Source: Halomonas maura (lineage in GTDB: Bacteria > Pseudomonadota > Gammaproteobacteria > Pseudomonadales > Halomonadaceae). Taken from it: 64,000 nucleotides of DNA. Position 1 is the stretch's first letter, and every line of letters begins with the position of its first letter. Below, one piece after another: positions 1 through 10,873 of this stretch. Below the pieces are notes generated by a model that ran no database searches, was not told the DNA's origin, and saw only the letters and a program-made list of their open reading frames with translations. Both the position numbers and the translations under genes were made by a program. The stretch lies in the NCBI RefSeq assembly GCF_030409305.1, contig NZ_JAUFPQ010000012.1, positions 238,506 through 302,505 on the forward strand, given 5' to 3'.

Positions 1-40
1 CGAGGCGGCGCTCGCCGCCCGACGGGAGGGCGCAGCATGA
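1..40 (+). CDS. murE: 3' end of murE, UDP-MurNAc-tripeptide synthetase (partial)
   Basis: Only the last twelve codons and the stop lie in the window, in the frame that starts at base 2; the visible C-terminus is [12 protein letters not shown]. The TGA stop at 38-40 overlaps the ATG of murF at 37. Identity as murE is inferred from its position immediately before murF in a canonical division and cell-wall cluster; the fragment is too short to identify by itself. Confidence 0.7.
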   Translation, partial: EAALAARREGAA

Positions 41-1404
41 GCGGCGTAGGCCCCGAGACACTGGCCGAGGTCGCTCGGGCCCTCGGCCTGGCAGCGCCCG
101 CCGAGGACGTCCCGCTGACCGGGATCGTCACCGATACCCGCCGGCTGGCCCCGGGGGCGCTGTTCGTGGCCCTCGCCGGCGCCCGCTACGACGCCCATGA
201 CTTCCTCGCCCAGGCGCGCGAGGCCGGGGCCGTGGCGGCACTGGTCGAGCGGCGCATCGACGATCCCCTGCCGCAGCTCGAGGTGGCCGACACCCGGCTG
301 GCGCTGGGCCTGCTGGGACGCGCACGACGCCGGGCCTGGGGCGGTCCCCTGGTGGCCGTGACCGGCAACAGCGGCAAGACCACGGTCAAGCAGATGCTGG
401 CCACGCTGCTCGCCCGTCGCGGCGCGACCCTGGCCACCCATGGCAACCTCAACAACGATATCGGGGCGCCGCTGACGCTGCTCGAGCTGTCTCGCGAGCA
501 CCGCCAGGCGGTGGTCGAACTCGGCGCCAATCATCTCGGCGAGATCGCCTGGACGGCGAGCCTGGCCGAGCCTCGGGTGGCGGTGATCACCAACGTCACC
601 GGCGCCCATGTCGGTGAGTTCGGAAGCCCCGGCCGGATCGCCCAGGCCAAGGCGGAGATCCTCGTGACGCTGCCCGACGACGGGGTGGCGGTGCTCAACC
701 GCGACGATCGCTACTTCCCCGGCTGGGCGAGTCTCGCCGCCCCTCGGGAAGTGCTGGACTTCTCCGTGGAGGGGCCGGCGCGTCTGCGTGCCGAGACACT
801 GGTCTGCGATGCCCTCGGACGCTATGCTTTCACGCTGTTGTTGGACGGTCGCGAGCTCGGCCGGGTCCAGTTGACCCTGCTCGGTCGTCATAATGTCGCC
901 AACGCCCTGGCCGCCGCCGGCGCGGCGCTGGCCATGGGCCTGGACGAGGCGGATATCCTGGCCGGCCTCGCAGCCGTCACGCCGATGCCGGGGCGGCTCA
1001 GCGTGGTGGCCGGCATCAGGTCCTCGCGGCTGCTGGACGATACCTATAATGCCAACCCCGGGGCGGTGAAGGCCGCCCTCGACCTGCTGGTGACCCTGCC
1101 GGGACCGCGCTGGTGCCTGCTGGGGGCCATGGGCGAGCTGGGCGAGGCCTCCGAGCGGCTGCATGGCGAGGTCGGGCGATACGCAAGAGAACAGGGAATC
1201 GACTTTCTCGGCACCCTCGGCGAGGCGGCGCGGCCGGCCAGCCGCGCCTTCGGCGAGGCGGGTTGCCATTTCGACGATCGGGAGGCGCTGACGCGCCACG
1301 TCCTCCATCATCTGCCGCCAGGGGCCAGCGTGCTGGTCAAGGGATCGCGCAGTGCCGGCATGGAAGCCGTGGTGTCGGCGCTGTGTCCGGATGCATCAAG
1401 GTAA
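37..1404 (+). CDS. murF: UDP-N-acetylmuramoyl-tripeptide--D-alanyl-D-alanine ligase MurF
   Basis: Cytoplasmic Mur ligase that adds D-Ala-D-Ala to UDP-MurNAc-tripeptide, completing the soluble peptidoglycan precursor. The 455-residue protein has the three-domain Mur ligase plan: an N-terminal UDP-substrate domain, a central ATPase domain with the P-loop TGNSGKTT at residues 109-116, and a C-terminal domain with the DDTYNANP signature around residue 335. The length matches the family. The start at 37 overlaps the murE stop (ATGA), implying translational coupling, and mraY follows after only 8 bp. The product is the UDP-MurNAc-pentapeptide used by MraY. Confidence 0.97.
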   Translation: MSGVGPETLAEVARALGLAAPAEDVPLTGIVTDTRRLAPGALFVALAGARYDAHDFLAQAREAGAVAALVERRIDDPLPQLEVADTRLALGLLGRARRRAWGGPLVAVTGNSGKTTVKQMLATLLARRGATLATHGNLNNDIGAPLTLLELSREHRQAVVELGANHLGEIAWTASLAEPRVAVITNVTGAHVGEFGSPGRIAQAKAEILVTLPDDGVAVLNRDDRYFPGWASLAAPREVLDFSVEGPARLRAETLVCDALGRYAFTLLLDGRELGRVQLTLLGRHNVANALAAAGAALAMGLDEADILAGLAAVTPMPGRLSVVAGIRSSRLLDDTYNANPGAVKAALDLLVTLPGPRWCLLGAMGELGEASERLHGEVGRYAREQGIDFLGTLGEAARPASRAFGEAGCHFDDREALTRHVLHHLPPGASVLVKGSRSAGMEAVVSALCPDASR

Positions 1405-1412
1405 CGCACTAC

Positions 1413-2495
1413 ATGCTGCTTTTTCTGGCTGAACTGCTGGCGCAATTCCAGAGCGCCTTCAACGTCTTCAACTATCTGACCCTGCGCATGATCCTGGGCA
1501 CCCTGACCGCCCTGGTGCTGTGCCTGTGGCTCGGCCCGGTGGTGATCCGCCGGCTGGTGGAACGCCAGATCGGCCAGGCGGTGCGCGACGACGGTCCCCA
1601 ATCGCATCTCTCCAAGGCCGGCACCCCGACCATGGGCGGCGCCATGATCCTGATGGCCATCGCCGTCAGCACCCTGTTGTGGGGCGACCTGACCAACCAC
1701 TACGTGTGGGTGGTGCTGGCCGTGACCCTGGGCTTCGGCGCCATCGGCTGGGTCGACGACTACCGCAAGGTGGTGGAGAAGAATCCCCGGGGGCTGCCGG
1801 CCCGCTGGAAGTACTTCTGGCAGTCGGTGATCGGCCTGGCCGCCGCGGCCGTCCTCTACGTCACCGCCGCCTCGCCGGTGGAGACCAGCCTGATCTTGCC
1901 GCTGTTCAAGGAGTTCGTGCTGCCGCTCGGCGTGTTCTACATCGTGCTCACCTACCTGGTGATCGTCGGCAGCTCCAACGCCGTGAACCTCACCGATGGC
2001 CTCGACGGCCTGGCGATCATGCCCACCGTGCTGGTGGCCATGGGCCTGGCGGTGTTCGCCTACGCCAGCGGCAATGTGGTCTTCGCCGACTACCTGCAGA
2101 TCCCGATGATCCCGGGGGCCGGCGAGCTGGCCGTGTTCTGTGCGACGATCGCCGGGGCCGGGCTCGGTTTCCTGTGGTTCAACACCTATCCCGCCCAGGT
2201 CTTCATGGGCGACGTGGGCGCCCTGGCCCTGGGCGCCGCCCTCGGCGTGGTGGCGGTGATCGTGCGCCAGGAGATCGTGCTGTTCATCATGGGCGGCATC
2301 TTCGTCATGGAGACCGTCTCGGTGATCCTCCAGGTGGGCTCCTACAAGCTGACCGGGCGGCGCATCTTCCGCATGGCCCCGCTGCATCACCACTATGAGC
2401 TCAAGGGCTGGCCGGAACCGCGGGTCATCGTGCGCTTCTGGATCATCACCGTGGTGCTGGTGCTGCTGGGCCTCGCCACCCTCAAGATCCGTTGA
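1413..2495 (+). CDS. mraY: Phospho-N-acetylmuramoyl-pentapeptide transferase MraY
   Basis: Integral membrane enzyme that transfers phospho-MurNAc-pentapeptide to undecaprenyl phosphate, forming lipid I. The 360-residue protein has the family's usual length, about ten hydrophobic segments, and the conserved aspartate pair in WVDDYRK (residues 115-116). The NLTDGLDGL motif lies near residues 192-200, an [11 protein letters not shown] motif follows, and the HHHYELKGW segment near the C-terminus is typical. I chose the ATG at 1413 because it yields the standard [10 protein letters not shown]-terminus; the longer frame upstream only reads through murF. Confidence 0.97.
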   Translation: MLLFLAELLAQFQSAFNVFNYLTLRMILGTLTALVLCLWLGPVVIRRLVERQIGQAVRDDGPQSHLSKAGTPTMGGAMILMAIAVSTLLWGDLTNHYVWVVLAVTLGFGAIGWVDDYRKVVEKNPRGLPARWKYFWQSVIGLAAAAVLYVTAASPVETSLILPLFKEFVLPLGVFYIVLTYLVIVGSSNAVNLTDGLDGLAIMPTVLVAMGLAVFAYASGNVVFADYLQIPMIPGAGELAVFCATIAGAGLGFLWFNTYPAQVFMGDVGALALGAALGVVAVIVRQEIVLFIMGGIFVMETVSVILQVGSYKLTGRRIFRMAPLHHHYELKGWPEPRVIVRFWIITVVLVLLGLATLKIR

Positions 2496-2541
2496 CGCTC
2501 CCGAGGAGCCCGACATTCGCCGTCCACGCGAGGAGCCGCTG

Positions 2542-3930
2542 ATGGTCAAGGTGCCCAAGGGAATGACACTGGTGGTCGGGCTCGGTGTGTCCGGTCGAGC
2601 CATCTGTCGCCACCTGCAACGCCTGGGGCGTCCCTTCATGGTCGCCGATACCCGGGCAGAGCCGCCCGGCCTCGAGGCCTTCCGCGACGCCCATCCGGGG
2701 GTCGCGGTCCACTGCGGACCGCTCACCGACCTCGACATGGACGCGGCGCGGGAGGTGGTGGTGAGCCCCGGCGTCGATCCCCGCTCGCCGGGCCTCGACG
2801 CCCTGGCCGGCCGCCGCGGGGCGCAGGGCGAGCCCCTGGTGGTGGGCGAGATGGCGCTCTTCGTGCGCGCCTGTCGGGCCCCCATCGCCGCCATCACCGG
2901 GGCCAACGCCAAGTCCACGGTGACCACCCTGCTCGGCGAGATGGCCGCCGAGGCCGGCCGTCGCGTCGCGGTGGGCGGCAACCTCGGCACCCCGGCCCTG
3001 GACCTGCTCGCCGAGCGGCCCGACGCCGAGCTGTACGTGCTCGAGCTGTCGAGCTTCCAGCTCGAGACTACCCCCTGCCTCGGCGCCGAGACCGCCGCCT
3101 TCCTCAACCTCTCCGAGGACCACCTCGACCGCCACGGCGACCTGGCCGGTTACCGGGCGGCCAAGCTGGGAATCTTCCGCGGGGCCCGCCATGGCGTGGT
3201 CAACGCCGAGCAACCCGATACCTGGCCGGCCGCGCCACTGGCGGTGCTCGACCGTTTCACCACCCGTCCGCCCGAGGCGGGGGAGTGGGGCATCGGCGAG
3301 CATGACGACGGCGCGGGGCCCCGGCCCTGGCTGATGCATGGCGACGTGCCGCTGATGCCTGCCGAGGCGGTGCGCCTGCCCGGTCGGCACAACCAGGCCA
3401 ACGCCCTGGCGGCCCTGGCCATGGGGCATCGCCTGGGGCTCGGGCTTGCCGCCATGCGTCGGGTGCTCGAACGCTTCTCGGGCCTGCCCCACCGCGGCGA
3501 GCTGGTGGCCGAGCACGGCGGGGTGCGCTGGATCAACGACTCCAAGGGCACCAACGTCGGCGCCACCCTCGCCGCCATCGCCGGCCTGGGCCCGACCCTG
3601 GCGGGCCGCCTGGTGCTGCTCGCCGGCGGGCTCGGCAAGGGGGCGGACTTCACCCCGCTGGCCGCGCCGCTGGCCCGCCATGCTCGCGAGGCGATCCTCT
3701 TCGGCCGCGATGCCGAGCGCCTGGCGACCGCGCTCGGCGATGCCGTGCCGCTGACCCGGGTCGACGACCTGGAGGCGGCCATGGCCCGAGCCGTGGCGAT
3801 CGCCGAGCCGGGGGATTGCGTGCTGTTGTCACCGGCCTGTGCCAGTCTCGACCAGTTCCGCGACTATCAGGCGCGTGGCGAGGCCTTCCGCCAGGCCGTG
3901 CGGCGTCTGGCGGGGGAGGGCGCGCCATGA
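2542..3930 (+). CDS. murD: UDP-N-acetylmuramoyl-L-alanine--D-glutamate ligase MurD
   Basis: Cytoplasmic ligase that adds D-glutamate to UDP-MurNAc-L-Ala. The protein has 462 residues. The N-terminal Rossmann-like domain contains VVGLGVSGRA (11-20), the ATP P-loop is TGANAKST (119-126; the asparagine-alanine form is common in Pseudomonas-type MurD), and the C-terminal domain contains NDSKGTN. The ATG at 2542 has an AGGAG ribosome site 11 bases upstream; the in-frame extension to 2395 overlaps mraY and is rejected. The stop overlaps the ftsW start, indicating coupling. Confidence 0.97.
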   Translation: MVKVPKGMTLVVGLGVSGRAICRHLQRLGRPFMVADTRAEPPGLEAFRDAHPGVAVHCGPLTDLDMDAAREVVVSPGVDPRSPGLDALAGRRGAQGEPLVVGEMALFVRACRAPIAAITGANAKSTVTTLLGEMAAEAGRRVAVGGNLGTPALDLLAERPDAELYVLELSSFQLETTPCLGAETAAFLNLSEDHLDRHGDLAGYRAAKLGIFRGARHGVVNAEQPDTWPAAPLAVLDRFTTRPPEAGEWGIGEHDDGAGPRPWLMHGDVPLMPAEAVRLPGRHNQANALAALAMGHRLGLGLAAMRRVLERFSGLPHRGELVAEHGGVRWINDSKGTNVGATLAAIAGLGPTLAGRLVLLAGGLGKGADFTPLAAPLARHAREAILFGRDAERLATALGDAVPLTRVDDLEAAMARAVAIAEPGDCVLLSPACASLDQFRDYQARGEAFRQAVRRLAGEGAP

Positions 3931-5135
3931 GTCGTCTGTCCCGCCTGAGGCAGCGCCTGTCCACCGCCGAGCAGCCCTTCGACGGCTGGCTGCTGCTCGC
4001 GGCGCTGGCACTGCTGCTGATCGGCTGGGTGATGGTCACCTCGGCCTCCACCGAGGTGGCGTCCAGCCTCACCGGTAACGCCTGGTACTTCAGCCTGCGC
4101 CACGGCATCTTCCTGCTGGTGTCGCTGGTCATCGCCGCCCTGGCGCTGCGGGTCCCCCTGGGCTGGTGGAAGGCCAACGGGCCCCTGCTGCTGCTGGTGG
4201 GCATGGTGCTGCTGGCGCTGGTGCTGGTGGTCGGCCGCGAGGTCAACGGCAGTCGGCGCTGGCTGTCGCTGCCTGGTGTGCCCTTCAACCTGCAGGCCTC
4301 GGAAGTCGCCAAGCTGTGCCTGATCACCTACCTGGCCGGCTACCTCGAGCGCTTCCTGCCCCAGGTGCGCCGGGAGTGGGGCGCCTTCCTGCGGCCGCTG
4401 GCGGTGATGGCGGTGATGGGCGGGCTGCTGATCCTGGAGCCGGACTACGGCGCGGTGGTGGTGATGACCGGCTGCGTGATGGGCATGCTGCTGATGGCAG
4501 GGGCGCCCTGGGGGCGCTTCCTGCTGCTGATGGTGCTGGTGGCGGCCCTGGGTACCATCGCCGCCATCGCCGAGCCCTATCGCATGGCACGCCTGACCAG
4601 CTTCGCCGATCCCTGGGCCGACCAGTTCGCCAGCGGCTACCAGCTGACCCAGGCGCTGATCGCCTTCGGCCGCGGACACTGGCTGGGCATGGGGCTCGGC
4701 AACAGCGTGCAGAAGCTGTTCTACCTGCCCGAGGCCCACACCGACTTCGTCTTCGCCGTACTCGCCGAGGAACTGGGCCTGGTCGGCGCCGTCGCCGTGG
4801 TGGGGCTGTTCGCCCTGCTGGTGTGGCGAGCCATGGCGGTGGGGCGGCGGGCCGAGCTGGCCAAGTTGCCGTTCGCCGCCTACATCAGCTACGGCATCGC
4901 GCTGGTGATCGGCGCCCAGGCGTTCATCAATATCGCCGTCAGTACCGGCATGTTGCCCACCAAGGGGCTGACCCTGCCGCTGCTCAGCTATGGCGGCTCG
5001 AGCCTGATGATCAGCTGCGTGATGATGGCGATCCTGCTGCGCGCGGACATCGAGACCCGCCAGGCGGTGCGGCGAACCCGGCCCACGGCCCCCCGGGCGG
5101 CGTCGACCGGCAAGACACAAGGAAGCGGAACATGA
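3927..5135 (+). CDS. ftsW: Septal peptidoglycan glycosyltransferase FtsW (SEDS family)
   Basis: SEDS-family membrane glycosyltransferase that works with FtsI to polymerise lipid II at the division septum. The 402-residue protein has about ten hydrophobic helices. It carries the SEDS segments NSVQKLFYLPEAHTDFVFA (catalytic extracellular loop region) and LPLLSYGGSSLM near the C-terminus. The ATG at 3927 overlaps the murD TGA (ATGA); an AGG-rich ribosome site (GGGGGAGGG) lies at 3912-3920. The stop in turn overlaps the murG start. Confidence 0.96.
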   Translation: MSRLSRLRQRLSTAEQPFDGWLLLAALALLLIGWVMVTSASTEVASSLTGNAWYFSLRHGIFLLVSLVIAALALRVPLGWWKANGPLLLLVGMVLLALVLVVGREVNGSRRWLSLPGVPFNLQASEVAKLCLITYLAGYLERFLPQVRREWGAFLRPLAVMAVMGGLLILEPDYGAVVVMTGCVMGMLLMAGAPWGRFLLLMVLVAALGTIAAIAEPYRMARLTSFADPWADQFASGYQLTQALIAFGRGHWLGMGLGNSVQKLFYLPEAHTDFVFAVLAEELGLVGAVAVVGLFALLVWRAMAVGRRAELAKLPFAAYISYGIALVIGAQAFINIAVSTGMLPTKGLTLPLLSYGGSSLMISCVMMAILLRADIETRQAVRRTRPTAPRAASTGKTQGSGT

Positions 5136-6217
5136 GTCGACGCGAGGGTCGCCGTGCCCTGATCATGGCCGGTGGCACCGGTGGCCACGTCATTCCCGCC
5201 CTGTCCCTGGCCCGTTCGCTGACGGCGGCCGGGGTCGAGGTGGCGTGGCTGGGCAGCCCGCGAGGCATCGAGAATCGCCTGGTGCCGGCCGCCGGCATCC
5301 CCCTGTACCACGTCGCGGTGAGCGGCCTGCGTGGCAACGGCCTGGCCGGTTGGCTGCTGGCGCCCTGGCGGCTGGCCCGGGCCGTAGGGCAGGCCGCCCG
5401 GGTGATCCGTGACGTCGACCCGCAGCTGGTGGTGGGGCTGGGCGGCTTCGCCAGCGGCCCCGGCGGCCTGGCCGCCTGGCTCAAGCGGCGACCGCTGGTG
5501 ATCCACGAGCAGAATGCCGTGGCCGGCCTCACCAATCGCGCCCTGGCACGCCTGGCGCGTCGCGTCTATGCGGCCTTTCCCCAGGCCTTCCCGGGACGGG
5601 CCGAGGTGGTCGGCAACCCGGTGCGCGGCGAGATCGCCGCCCTGGGCGAGTCGCCGAGGGCGGCCGCCGCCATGCGCGAGCGCCCCCTGCGCCTGCTGGT
5701 GGTGGGGGGCTCCCTCGGGGCCCTGGCCCTGAACCAGCGGCTGCCCGAAGCCCTGGCGCGGCTGCCGGCGGCGGGCCGCCCCGAGGTGCGCCACCAGGCC
5801 GGCCGTGACAAGGACGCGGCGACCCGCGAGGCCTACGCCGAGCAGGGGGTGGCCGCCGAGGTGACGGCCTTTATCGACGACATGGCGGCGGCCTACGACT
5901 GGGCCGACCTGGTGGTATGCCGGGCCGGGGCGCTGACCGTGGCCGAGCTGGCGGCGGCGGCCAAGCCGGCGCTGTTCGTGCCCTTTCCCCATGCGGTGGA
6001 TGACCACCAGACCGCCAATGCCGCGGCCCTGGTGGAGGAGGGCGCCGCCGCCCTGATGCCGCAGCACGAGATGACCGCAGCGGCGCTGGCCGAGCGCCTG
6101 GCGACGTTGCTCGACCCCGAAGTCCTTGCCACCATGGCGGCGCAGGCACGACGCTGTGCGCATCTCGACGCCGTCGAGCGCCTGGTGGCCGGTTGCATGG
6201 AGACAGCTTTTGAGTGA
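5132..6217 (+). CDS. murG: UDP-GlcNAc:lipid I N-acetylglucosaminyltransferase MurG
   Basis: Peripheral membrane GT-B glycosyltransferase that converts lipid I to lipid II on the cytoplasmic face. The 361-residue protein opens with the glycine-rich loop [13 protein letters not shown] (12-24); the C-terminal half has the second glycine loop ([12 protein letters not shown]) and the UDP-GlcNAc-binding segment [12 protein letters not shown]. The ATG at 5132 overlaps the ftsW stop and follows GGAAGCGGAA. Its 3' end overlaps the proposed murC start by 8 bp. Confidence 0.97.
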   Translation: MSRREGRRALIMAGGTGGHVIPALSLARSLTAAGVEVAWLGSPRGIENRLVPAAGIPLYHVAVSGLRGNGLAGWLLAPWRLARAVGQAARVIRDVDPQLVVGLGGFASGPGGLAAWLKRRPLVIHEQNAVAGLTNRALARLARRVYAAFPQAFPGRAEVVGNPVRGEIAALGESPRAAAAMRERPLRLLVVGGSLGALALNQRLPEALARLPAAGRPEVRHQAGRDKDAATREAYAEQGVAAEVTAFIDDMAAAYDWADLVVCRAGALTVAELAAAAKPALFVPFPHAVDDHQTANAAALVEEGAAALMPQHEMTAAALAERLATLLDPEVLATMAAQARRCAHLDAVERLVAGCMETAFE

Positions 6218-7691
6218 CGAGACCCTCGGGCCGGTTCCCGGCCAAGCCACGCCCCCGCGTCCCGGCCTCGGGCTGGGCATGCGCCGCATCCGGCGCATCC
6301 ATTTCGTCGGCATCGGCGGCGCCGGGATGTGCGGCATCGCCGAGGTGCTGGCCAACCAGGGCTACAGCGTCAGCGGCAGCGACCTCAGGGCCTCGCCGGT
6401 GGTGGCGCGGCTGGAGCGCTGCGGCATCGGCGTGGCCATCGGTCATGCGGCGGAGAATGCCCGCGACGCCGACGTGGTGGTGGTCTCCACCGCGGTGGAC
6501 GAGACCAACCCCGAGATTCGCTGGGCTCACGAGCATCGCGTGCCGGTGGTGCGGCGGGCCGAGATGCTCGCCGAGCTGATGCGCTTCCGCCACGGCATCG
6601 CCGTCGCCGGCACCCATGGCAAGACCACCACCACCAGCCTGACCGCCACCCTGCTCGGCGAGGGCGGCCTGGATCCGACCTTCGTGATCGGTGGCCGGTT
6701 GACCAGCGCCGGCACCAATGCCCGCCTGGGGGAGGGGGAGTACCTGGTGGCCGAGGCCGACGAGTCGGATGCCTCCTTCCTGCACCTGCAGCCGATGGTG
6801 GCCATCGTCACCAACATCGATGCCGATCACATGGCCACCTATGGCGGCGACTTCGAGCGCCTCAAGGGCACCTTCATCGAGTTCCTGCACAACCTGCCGT
6901 TCTACGGCCTGGCGGTGCTGTGCATCGACGACGCCAATGTCCGTGGGCTGATCGAGCGGGTCAACCGCCAGTTCGTCACCTATGGCTTCAGCGCCGATGC
7001 CGACTACCGGCTCGAGGACTTCGTCCAGCAGGCCGGTGAGGTGTGCTTCACCGCGGTGCGTCCCGATGGCCTGGCGCCGCTCGAGGTGCGCCTGGCGATG
7101 CCGGGGCGCCACAATGCCCTCAACGCCCTGGCCGCCATCGCCGTGGCCAGCGACGCCGGCGTCGACGACCAGGCCATCCTGCGTGGGCTGGCCGGCTTCG
7201 CCGGGGTCGGCCGCCGCTTCCAGGTGCATGGCCACTTCGCGGCCCCGGCCGAGGCGGGTGAGGTCATGCTGGTCGACGACTACGGTCACCATCCCCGGGA
7301 AGTCGAGATGGTGATCAAGGCCGTCCGCGACGGCTGGCCCGAGCGGCGCCTGGTGATGGTCTACCAGCCCCATCGCTATTCGCGCACCCGCGACCTCTAC
7401 GAGGATTTCGTGCGGGTGCTGGCGGGGGTCGACACCCTGCTGCTGCTGGATGTCTACAGCGCCGGCGAGGCGCCGGTCCCCGGGGCCGACGGCCGCACCC
7501 TGGCCGGCTCGATCCGCCAGCGCGGCGAGGTCGACCCGATCTTCGTGCAGGACAAGGCCGAGTTGCCGGGGCTGCTGGCCAAGGTATTGCGTCCCGGTGA
7601 TATCCTGATCACCCAGGGCGCCGGCGACGTGGGGGGCATCGCCCAGCGCCTGGCCGATGCCCGACTGGATCTCGACGAGGTGGCGCTATGA
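6210..7691 (+). CDS. murC: UDP-N-acetylmuramate--L-alanine ligase MurC
   Basis: First Mur ligase, adding L-alanine to UDP-MurNAc in the cytoplasm. It has 493 residues from the proposed TTG start. [18 protein letters not shown] (31-48) binds the UDP substrate, GTHGKTTTT (134-142) is the P-loop, and DDYGHHP lies in the C-terminal domain. I chose the TTG at 6210 because a GGAGA ribosome site stands 6 bases upstream and overlaps with preceding genes are the rule here; it adds a 23-residue lead before [11 protein letters not shown], comparable to the lead in E. coli MurC. The ATG at 6279 is the alternative start. Confidence 0.96.
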   Translation: MSDETLGPVPGQATPPRPGLGLGMRRIRRIHFVGIGGAGMCGIAEVLANQGYSVSGSDLRASPVVARLERCGIGVAIGHAAENARDADVVVVSTAVDETNPEIRWAHEHRVPVVRRAEMLAELMRFRHGIAVAGTHGKTTTTSLTATLLGEGGLDPTFVIGGRLTSAGTNARLGEGEYLVAEADESDASFLHLQPMVAIVTNIDADHMATYGGDFERLKGTFIEFLHNLPFYGLAVLCIDDANVRGLIERVNRQFVTYGFSADADYRLEDFVQQAGEVCFTAVRPDGLAPLEVRLAMPGRHNALNALAAIAVASDAGVDDQAILRGLAGFAGVGRRFQVHGHFAAPAEAGEVMLVDDYGHHPREVEMVIKAVRDGWPERRLVMVYQPHRYSRTRDLYEDFVRVLAGVDTLLLLDVYSAGEAPVPGADGRTLAGSIRQRGEVDPIFVQDKAELPGLLAKVLRPGDILITQGAGDVGGIAQRLADARLDLDEVAL

Positions 7692-8614
7692 CGGCGGTCA
7701 TGACCGGCCACGGTCGGGTGGTGGTGCTCTACGGCGGCGAGTCCGCCGAGCGGGAGGTCTCGCTGAAGAGCGGGGCAGAGGTCATCGCCGCCCTCGAGCG
7801 GGCCGGGGTGGCCCCCATCGGCTTCGACCCGGCCGAGCAGGGTGGTCTCGCGGGCCTAGAGGCGCTCGCCCCCGATCGGGTCTTTATCGCCCTGCATGGC
7901 CGGGGCGGCGAGGATGGTACCCTCCAGGGCGCGCTGGAGCTGCTGGGCATCCCCTATACCGGCAGCGGCGTGCTGGCCTCGGCGCTGGGCATGGACAAGC
8001 AGCGCACCAAGCTGGTCTGGCAGGCGCTGGGCCTGCCCACCCCCGAGAGCGTGATGCTCGGCCCCGATGCCGACTGGGCGGCGGTGGTGGAGCGGCTCGG
8101 CCTGCCGCTGATCGTCAAACCGGTCCACGAGGGCTCGACGCTCGGCATCACCATCGTCGACAGTGCCGAGGCCCTGGCGGCCGCCTACCGCGATGCCGTG
8201 CGCTTCGATGCCCGGGTGATGGCCGAGCGCTTCATCCGTGGCGAGGAATACACGGTGTCATTGCTCGGCGACAGGGTGCTGCCGGCGATCCGCGTGGAGG
8301 TGCCCAGCGGCTTCTATGACTACGAGGCCAAGTACCTCTCCGACGAGACCCTCTACCATCTGCCCTGCGGACTGGCCGAGGACGAGGAGCGATGCCTGGC
8401 GGCGCTGTGCCGGGAGGCCTTCGAGGCCATCGGCTGCACCGGCTGGGGGCGGGTCGACGTCATGCGCGACGCCCAGGGGCGGTTCTGGTTGCTCGAAGTC
8501 AACACCGTGCCCGGCATGACCGACCATAGCCTGGTGCCCCAGGCGGCGGCGCATGCCGGCATCGACTTCGATGCGCTGGTGATGCGCATCCTCGACACCG
8601 CCGGGCGGGACTAG
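7688..8614 (+). CDS. ddl: D-alanine--D-alanine ligase
   Basis: ATP-grasp ligase that makes the D-Ala-D-Ala dipeptide used by MurF. The 308-residue protein is of DdlB length. Visible motifs are [16 protein letters not shown] (14-29), [12 protein letters not shown] (70-81), the ATP-grasp lysine in [12 protein letters not shown], and the metal-binding [13 protein letters not shown] near the C-terminus. The ATG at 7688 overlaps the murC stop; a second in-frame ATG at 7700 is possible. ftsQ follows after 3 bp. Confidence 0.97.
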   Translation: MTAVMTGHGRVVVLYGGESAEREVSLKSGAEVIAALERAGVAPIGFDPAEQGGLAGLEALAPDRVFIALHGRGGEDGTLQGALELLGIPYTGSGVLASALGMDKQRTKLVWQALGLPTPESVMLGPDADWAAVVERLGLPLIVKPVHEGSTLGITIVDSAEALAAAYRDAVRFDARVMAERFIRGEEYTVSLLGDRVLPAIRVEVPSGFYDYEAKYLSDETLYHLPCGLAEDEERCLAALCREAFEAIGCTGWGRVDVMRDAQGRFWLLEVNTVPGMTDHSLVPQAAAHAGIDFDALVMRILDTAGRD

Positions 8615-8617
8615 CCC

Positions 8618-9343
8618 ATGGCGCGTCGTGGAACCCTGCTCGGTGTGCTGCTGCTGGCGCTGCTGGTCGGTGCCGGTGGCCGTGCCTTGTGGCTGTGGCT
8701 GGATCGCCCCATCGAGCGGGTCTCGATCCGCGGCGAGCTGCACCATGCCGGGGCCGACTACCTGCGTAGCCGGCTCGCGCCCCTCGTCCAGGGCCGGACC
8801 TGGCTGTCGGTGGACCTGGGCGAGCTGCGCGAGCGGGCTCGGGACATCGGCTGGCTGAGCGAGGTGCGCATCCGTCGCGAGTGGCCCGATGCACTGGTCT
8901 TCGAGTTGGTCGAGCAGGTACCCGTGGCGCGCTGGAATGACGACCGGCTGCTGAATGCTGACGGCGAGCCCTTCGACCCCGCGCCCCTCGAGGTGCCCGA
9001 GGAACTGCCCGAGCTCTCGGGGCCGGCGAACAGTGGCGCCGAGGTGTTGGCCTATCACGACGCCCTGGCGGCACGGCTCGCGCCCCAGGAGTTGTTTCTG
9101 CGCCAGCTGCGCCTCGAGGCGCGCGGCGCCTGGCGGTTCCAGCTGGAGGGTGGACTCTGGGTGATGCTGGGGCGCAATCATCGGGACGAGCGGCTGGCGC
9201 GTTTCCTGGCGGCCTGGGAGCGTGAGCTCGGCGAGACCGCGTCGCATATCCGCTACATCGATCTGCGTTACCCCAATGGCGTGGCCGTGGCCTGGCATGG
9301 ACAAACCGAACCCGTGGACGATGCCACTACCGATCAAGGCTGA
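8618..9343 (+). CDS. ftsQ: Cell division protein FtsQ
   Basis: Bitopic inner-membrane divisome protein that links FtsA/FtsK recruitment to FtsL/FtsB. The 241-residue protein has a short arginine-containing cytoplasmic N-terminus, one transmembrane helix (about residues 7-28), a POTRA domain starting near PIERVSIRG, and a periplasmic beta domain. It is somewhat shorter than E. coli FtsQ (276 residues), mainly at the ends. It is followed by a 197-bp spacer, the longest gap inside this cluster, which carries a candidate promoter for ftsA-ftsZ. Confidence 0.94.
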   Translation: MARRGTLLGVLLLALLVGAGGRALWLWLDRPIERVSIRGELHHAGADYLRSRLAPLVQGRTWLSVDLGELRERARDIGWLSEVRIRREWPDALVFELVEQVPVARWNDDRLLNADGEPFDPAPLEVPEELPELSGPANSGAEVLAYHDALAARLAPQELFLRQLRLEARGAWRFQLEGGLWVMLGRNHRDERLARFLAAWERELGETASHIRYIDLRYPNGVAVAWHGQTEPVDDATTDQG

Positions 9344-9441
9344 ACGGCACCTCATGGTGAATTGCCCGGCCTCCGGGGCACCAGGGTGTTCCTTTCGGAA
9401 GAAAATCGCCGTATCGTGACGGGTGTTTCTTCCCATGGGCT

Positions 9442-9470
9442 GGTGGATCACGGTGAGTTGTTCCTATAAT
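9442..9470 (+). promoter_or_regulatory. Candidate promoter upstream of ftsA
   Basis: A perfect TATAAT hexamer lies at 9465-9470 in the 197-bp ftsQ-ftsA spacer. No good -35 is present at the standard spacing (GGTGGA at 9442-9447), so an activator or another spacing may be involved. A dedicated promoter for ftsAZ at this place is common in gammaproteobacteria; the call rests on the -10 match and the position. Confidence 0.4.
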
Positions 9471-9540
9471 TGGCCCAGGTTTTTTCGTTTCAATCATGTA
9501 TGTCCCCTAGCGGGTTCGGCTCGAGGAGATTTCCCGGCTC

Positions 9541-10839
9541 ATGTCAGGTCCATCCAATGCGTCCAATATGGTAGTCGGGCTGGATATCGGAACATCCAAG
9601 GTCGTGGCGATCGTGGGGCAACCCACCGATGATGGCGGCGTTGAAATCGCCGGTATCGGCTCCCATCCCTCCCGCGGGATGAAGAAAGGGGTGGTGATCA
9701 ATATCGAGTCCACGGTGCAATCGATCCAGCGTGCCGTGGAGGAAGCGGAACTCATGGCGGGTTGCGATATCCACTCCGTCTATGTGGGCATCGCCGGCAG
9801 CCATATCAGCTCGATGAATTCCGATGGCGTGGTCGCCATCAAGGAGCGCGAGGTCGCGCCCTCCGATATCGACCGGGTCATCGATTCCGCCCGTGCGCGG
9901 GCCATCTCCGAGGGGCAGCGGGTCCTGCACGTGCTGCCCCAGGAGTTCGCCATCGATACCCAGGGCGGCATCCGCGAGCCGTTGGGCATGTCCGGGGTGC
10001 GCCTGGAGGCCAGGGTCCACCTGGTAACGGCCGCCCTCAATGCGGTACAGAACATCGAGAAGTGTGTGCGGCGCTGTGGTCTCGAAGTGGATGCCATCAT
10101 CCTCGAGCAGTTGGCCTCCAGCCACGCCGTGCTCACCGAGGATGAGCGGGAACTGGGCGTGTGCATGGTCGACATCGGCGGCGGCACCACCGATATCGCG
10201 GTCTTCACCGAGGGCGCCATTCGCCACACCGCGGTGATTCCCATCGCCGGTGACCAGGTCACCAACGACATCGCCATGGCGCTGCGCACGCCCACGCAGC
10301 ATGCCGAGGAGATCAAGGTCAAGTACGCCTGTGCGCTGACCCAGCTCGCCGCCAGCGACGAGATGATCAAGGTGCCGAGCGTCGGCGACCGGGCGGCCCG
10401 GGACCTGTCCCGCCAGTCCCTGGCCGAGGTGGTCGAGCCACGCTACGAGGAGCTCTTCACCCTGGTGCGCGACGAGTTGCGTCGCAGCGGATACGAGGAC
10501 CTGGTCGCCGCGGGGGTCGTCCTCACGGGGGGCACTTCGCGCATGGAAGGGGTGGTCGAGCTGGCCGAGGAGATCTTCCACATGCCGGTGCGAATCGCCT
10601 GCCCGCAGAGCGTGCGGGGGCTCGCCGATGTAGTGCGTAACCCGATTTATTCGACGGGGGTCGGTTTGCTACATTACGCTCTACAGGAAGCCCGTCAGGG
10701 GCATGGCCATCAGGGTACTCAGGGGCAGGGTAGCAGCATCTCGGCGCAACCGAGGCGTGGTGACGTCTCCCGGCGCGGACTGGAGGAAGGGATTCCGGCG
10801 CTGGTAAAGCTTAAAGGCTGGTTCAAAGGAAATTTCTGA
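9541..10839 (+). CDS. ftsA: Cell division protein FtsA
   Basis: Actin-like ATPase that tethers FtsZ polymers to the membrane and recruits the late divisome. The 432-residue protein starts its first phosphate loop at [15 protein letters not shown] (12-26); [12 protein letters not shown] is the second phosphate loop and [13 protein letters not shown] the adenosine motif. The C-terminus ([14 protein letters not shown]) is the conserved amphipathic membrane-targeting helix, preceded by a variable Gln/Gly-rich linker. The ATG at 9541 gives an N-terminus of Pseudomonas-like length; its GAGGAG site (9523-9528) is rather far, 12 bases upstream. ftsZ follows after 34 bp. Confidence 0.97.
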   Translation: MSGPSNASNMVVGLDIGTSKVVAIVGQPTDDGGVEIAGIGSHPSRGMKKGVVINIESTVQSIQRAVEEAELMAGCDIHSVYVGIAGSHISSMNSDGVVAIKEREVAPSDIDRVIDSARARAISEGQRVLHVLPQEFAIDTQGGIREPLGMSGVRLEARVHLVTAALNAVQNIEKCVRRCGLEVDAIILEQLASSHAVLTEDERELGVCMVDIGGGTTDIAVFTEGAIRHTAVIPIAGDQVTNDIAMALRTPTQHAEEIKVKYACALTQLAASDEMIKVPSVGDRAARDLSRQSLAEVVEPRYEELFTLVRDELRRSGYEDLVAAGVVLTGGTSRMEGVVELAEEIFHMPVRIACPQSVRGLADVVRNPIYSTGVGLLHYALQEARQGHGHQGTQGQGSSISAQPRRGDVSRRGLEEGIPALVKLKGWFKGNF

Positions 10840-10873
10840 CAGGGCCGCGTGCGCGGTCCAGGAGACGGGGCTA

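Noticed and set aside
1308..3107. Large minus-strand frame across mraY and murD
   Set aside because: Histidine- and arginine-rich shadow of two recognised genes.
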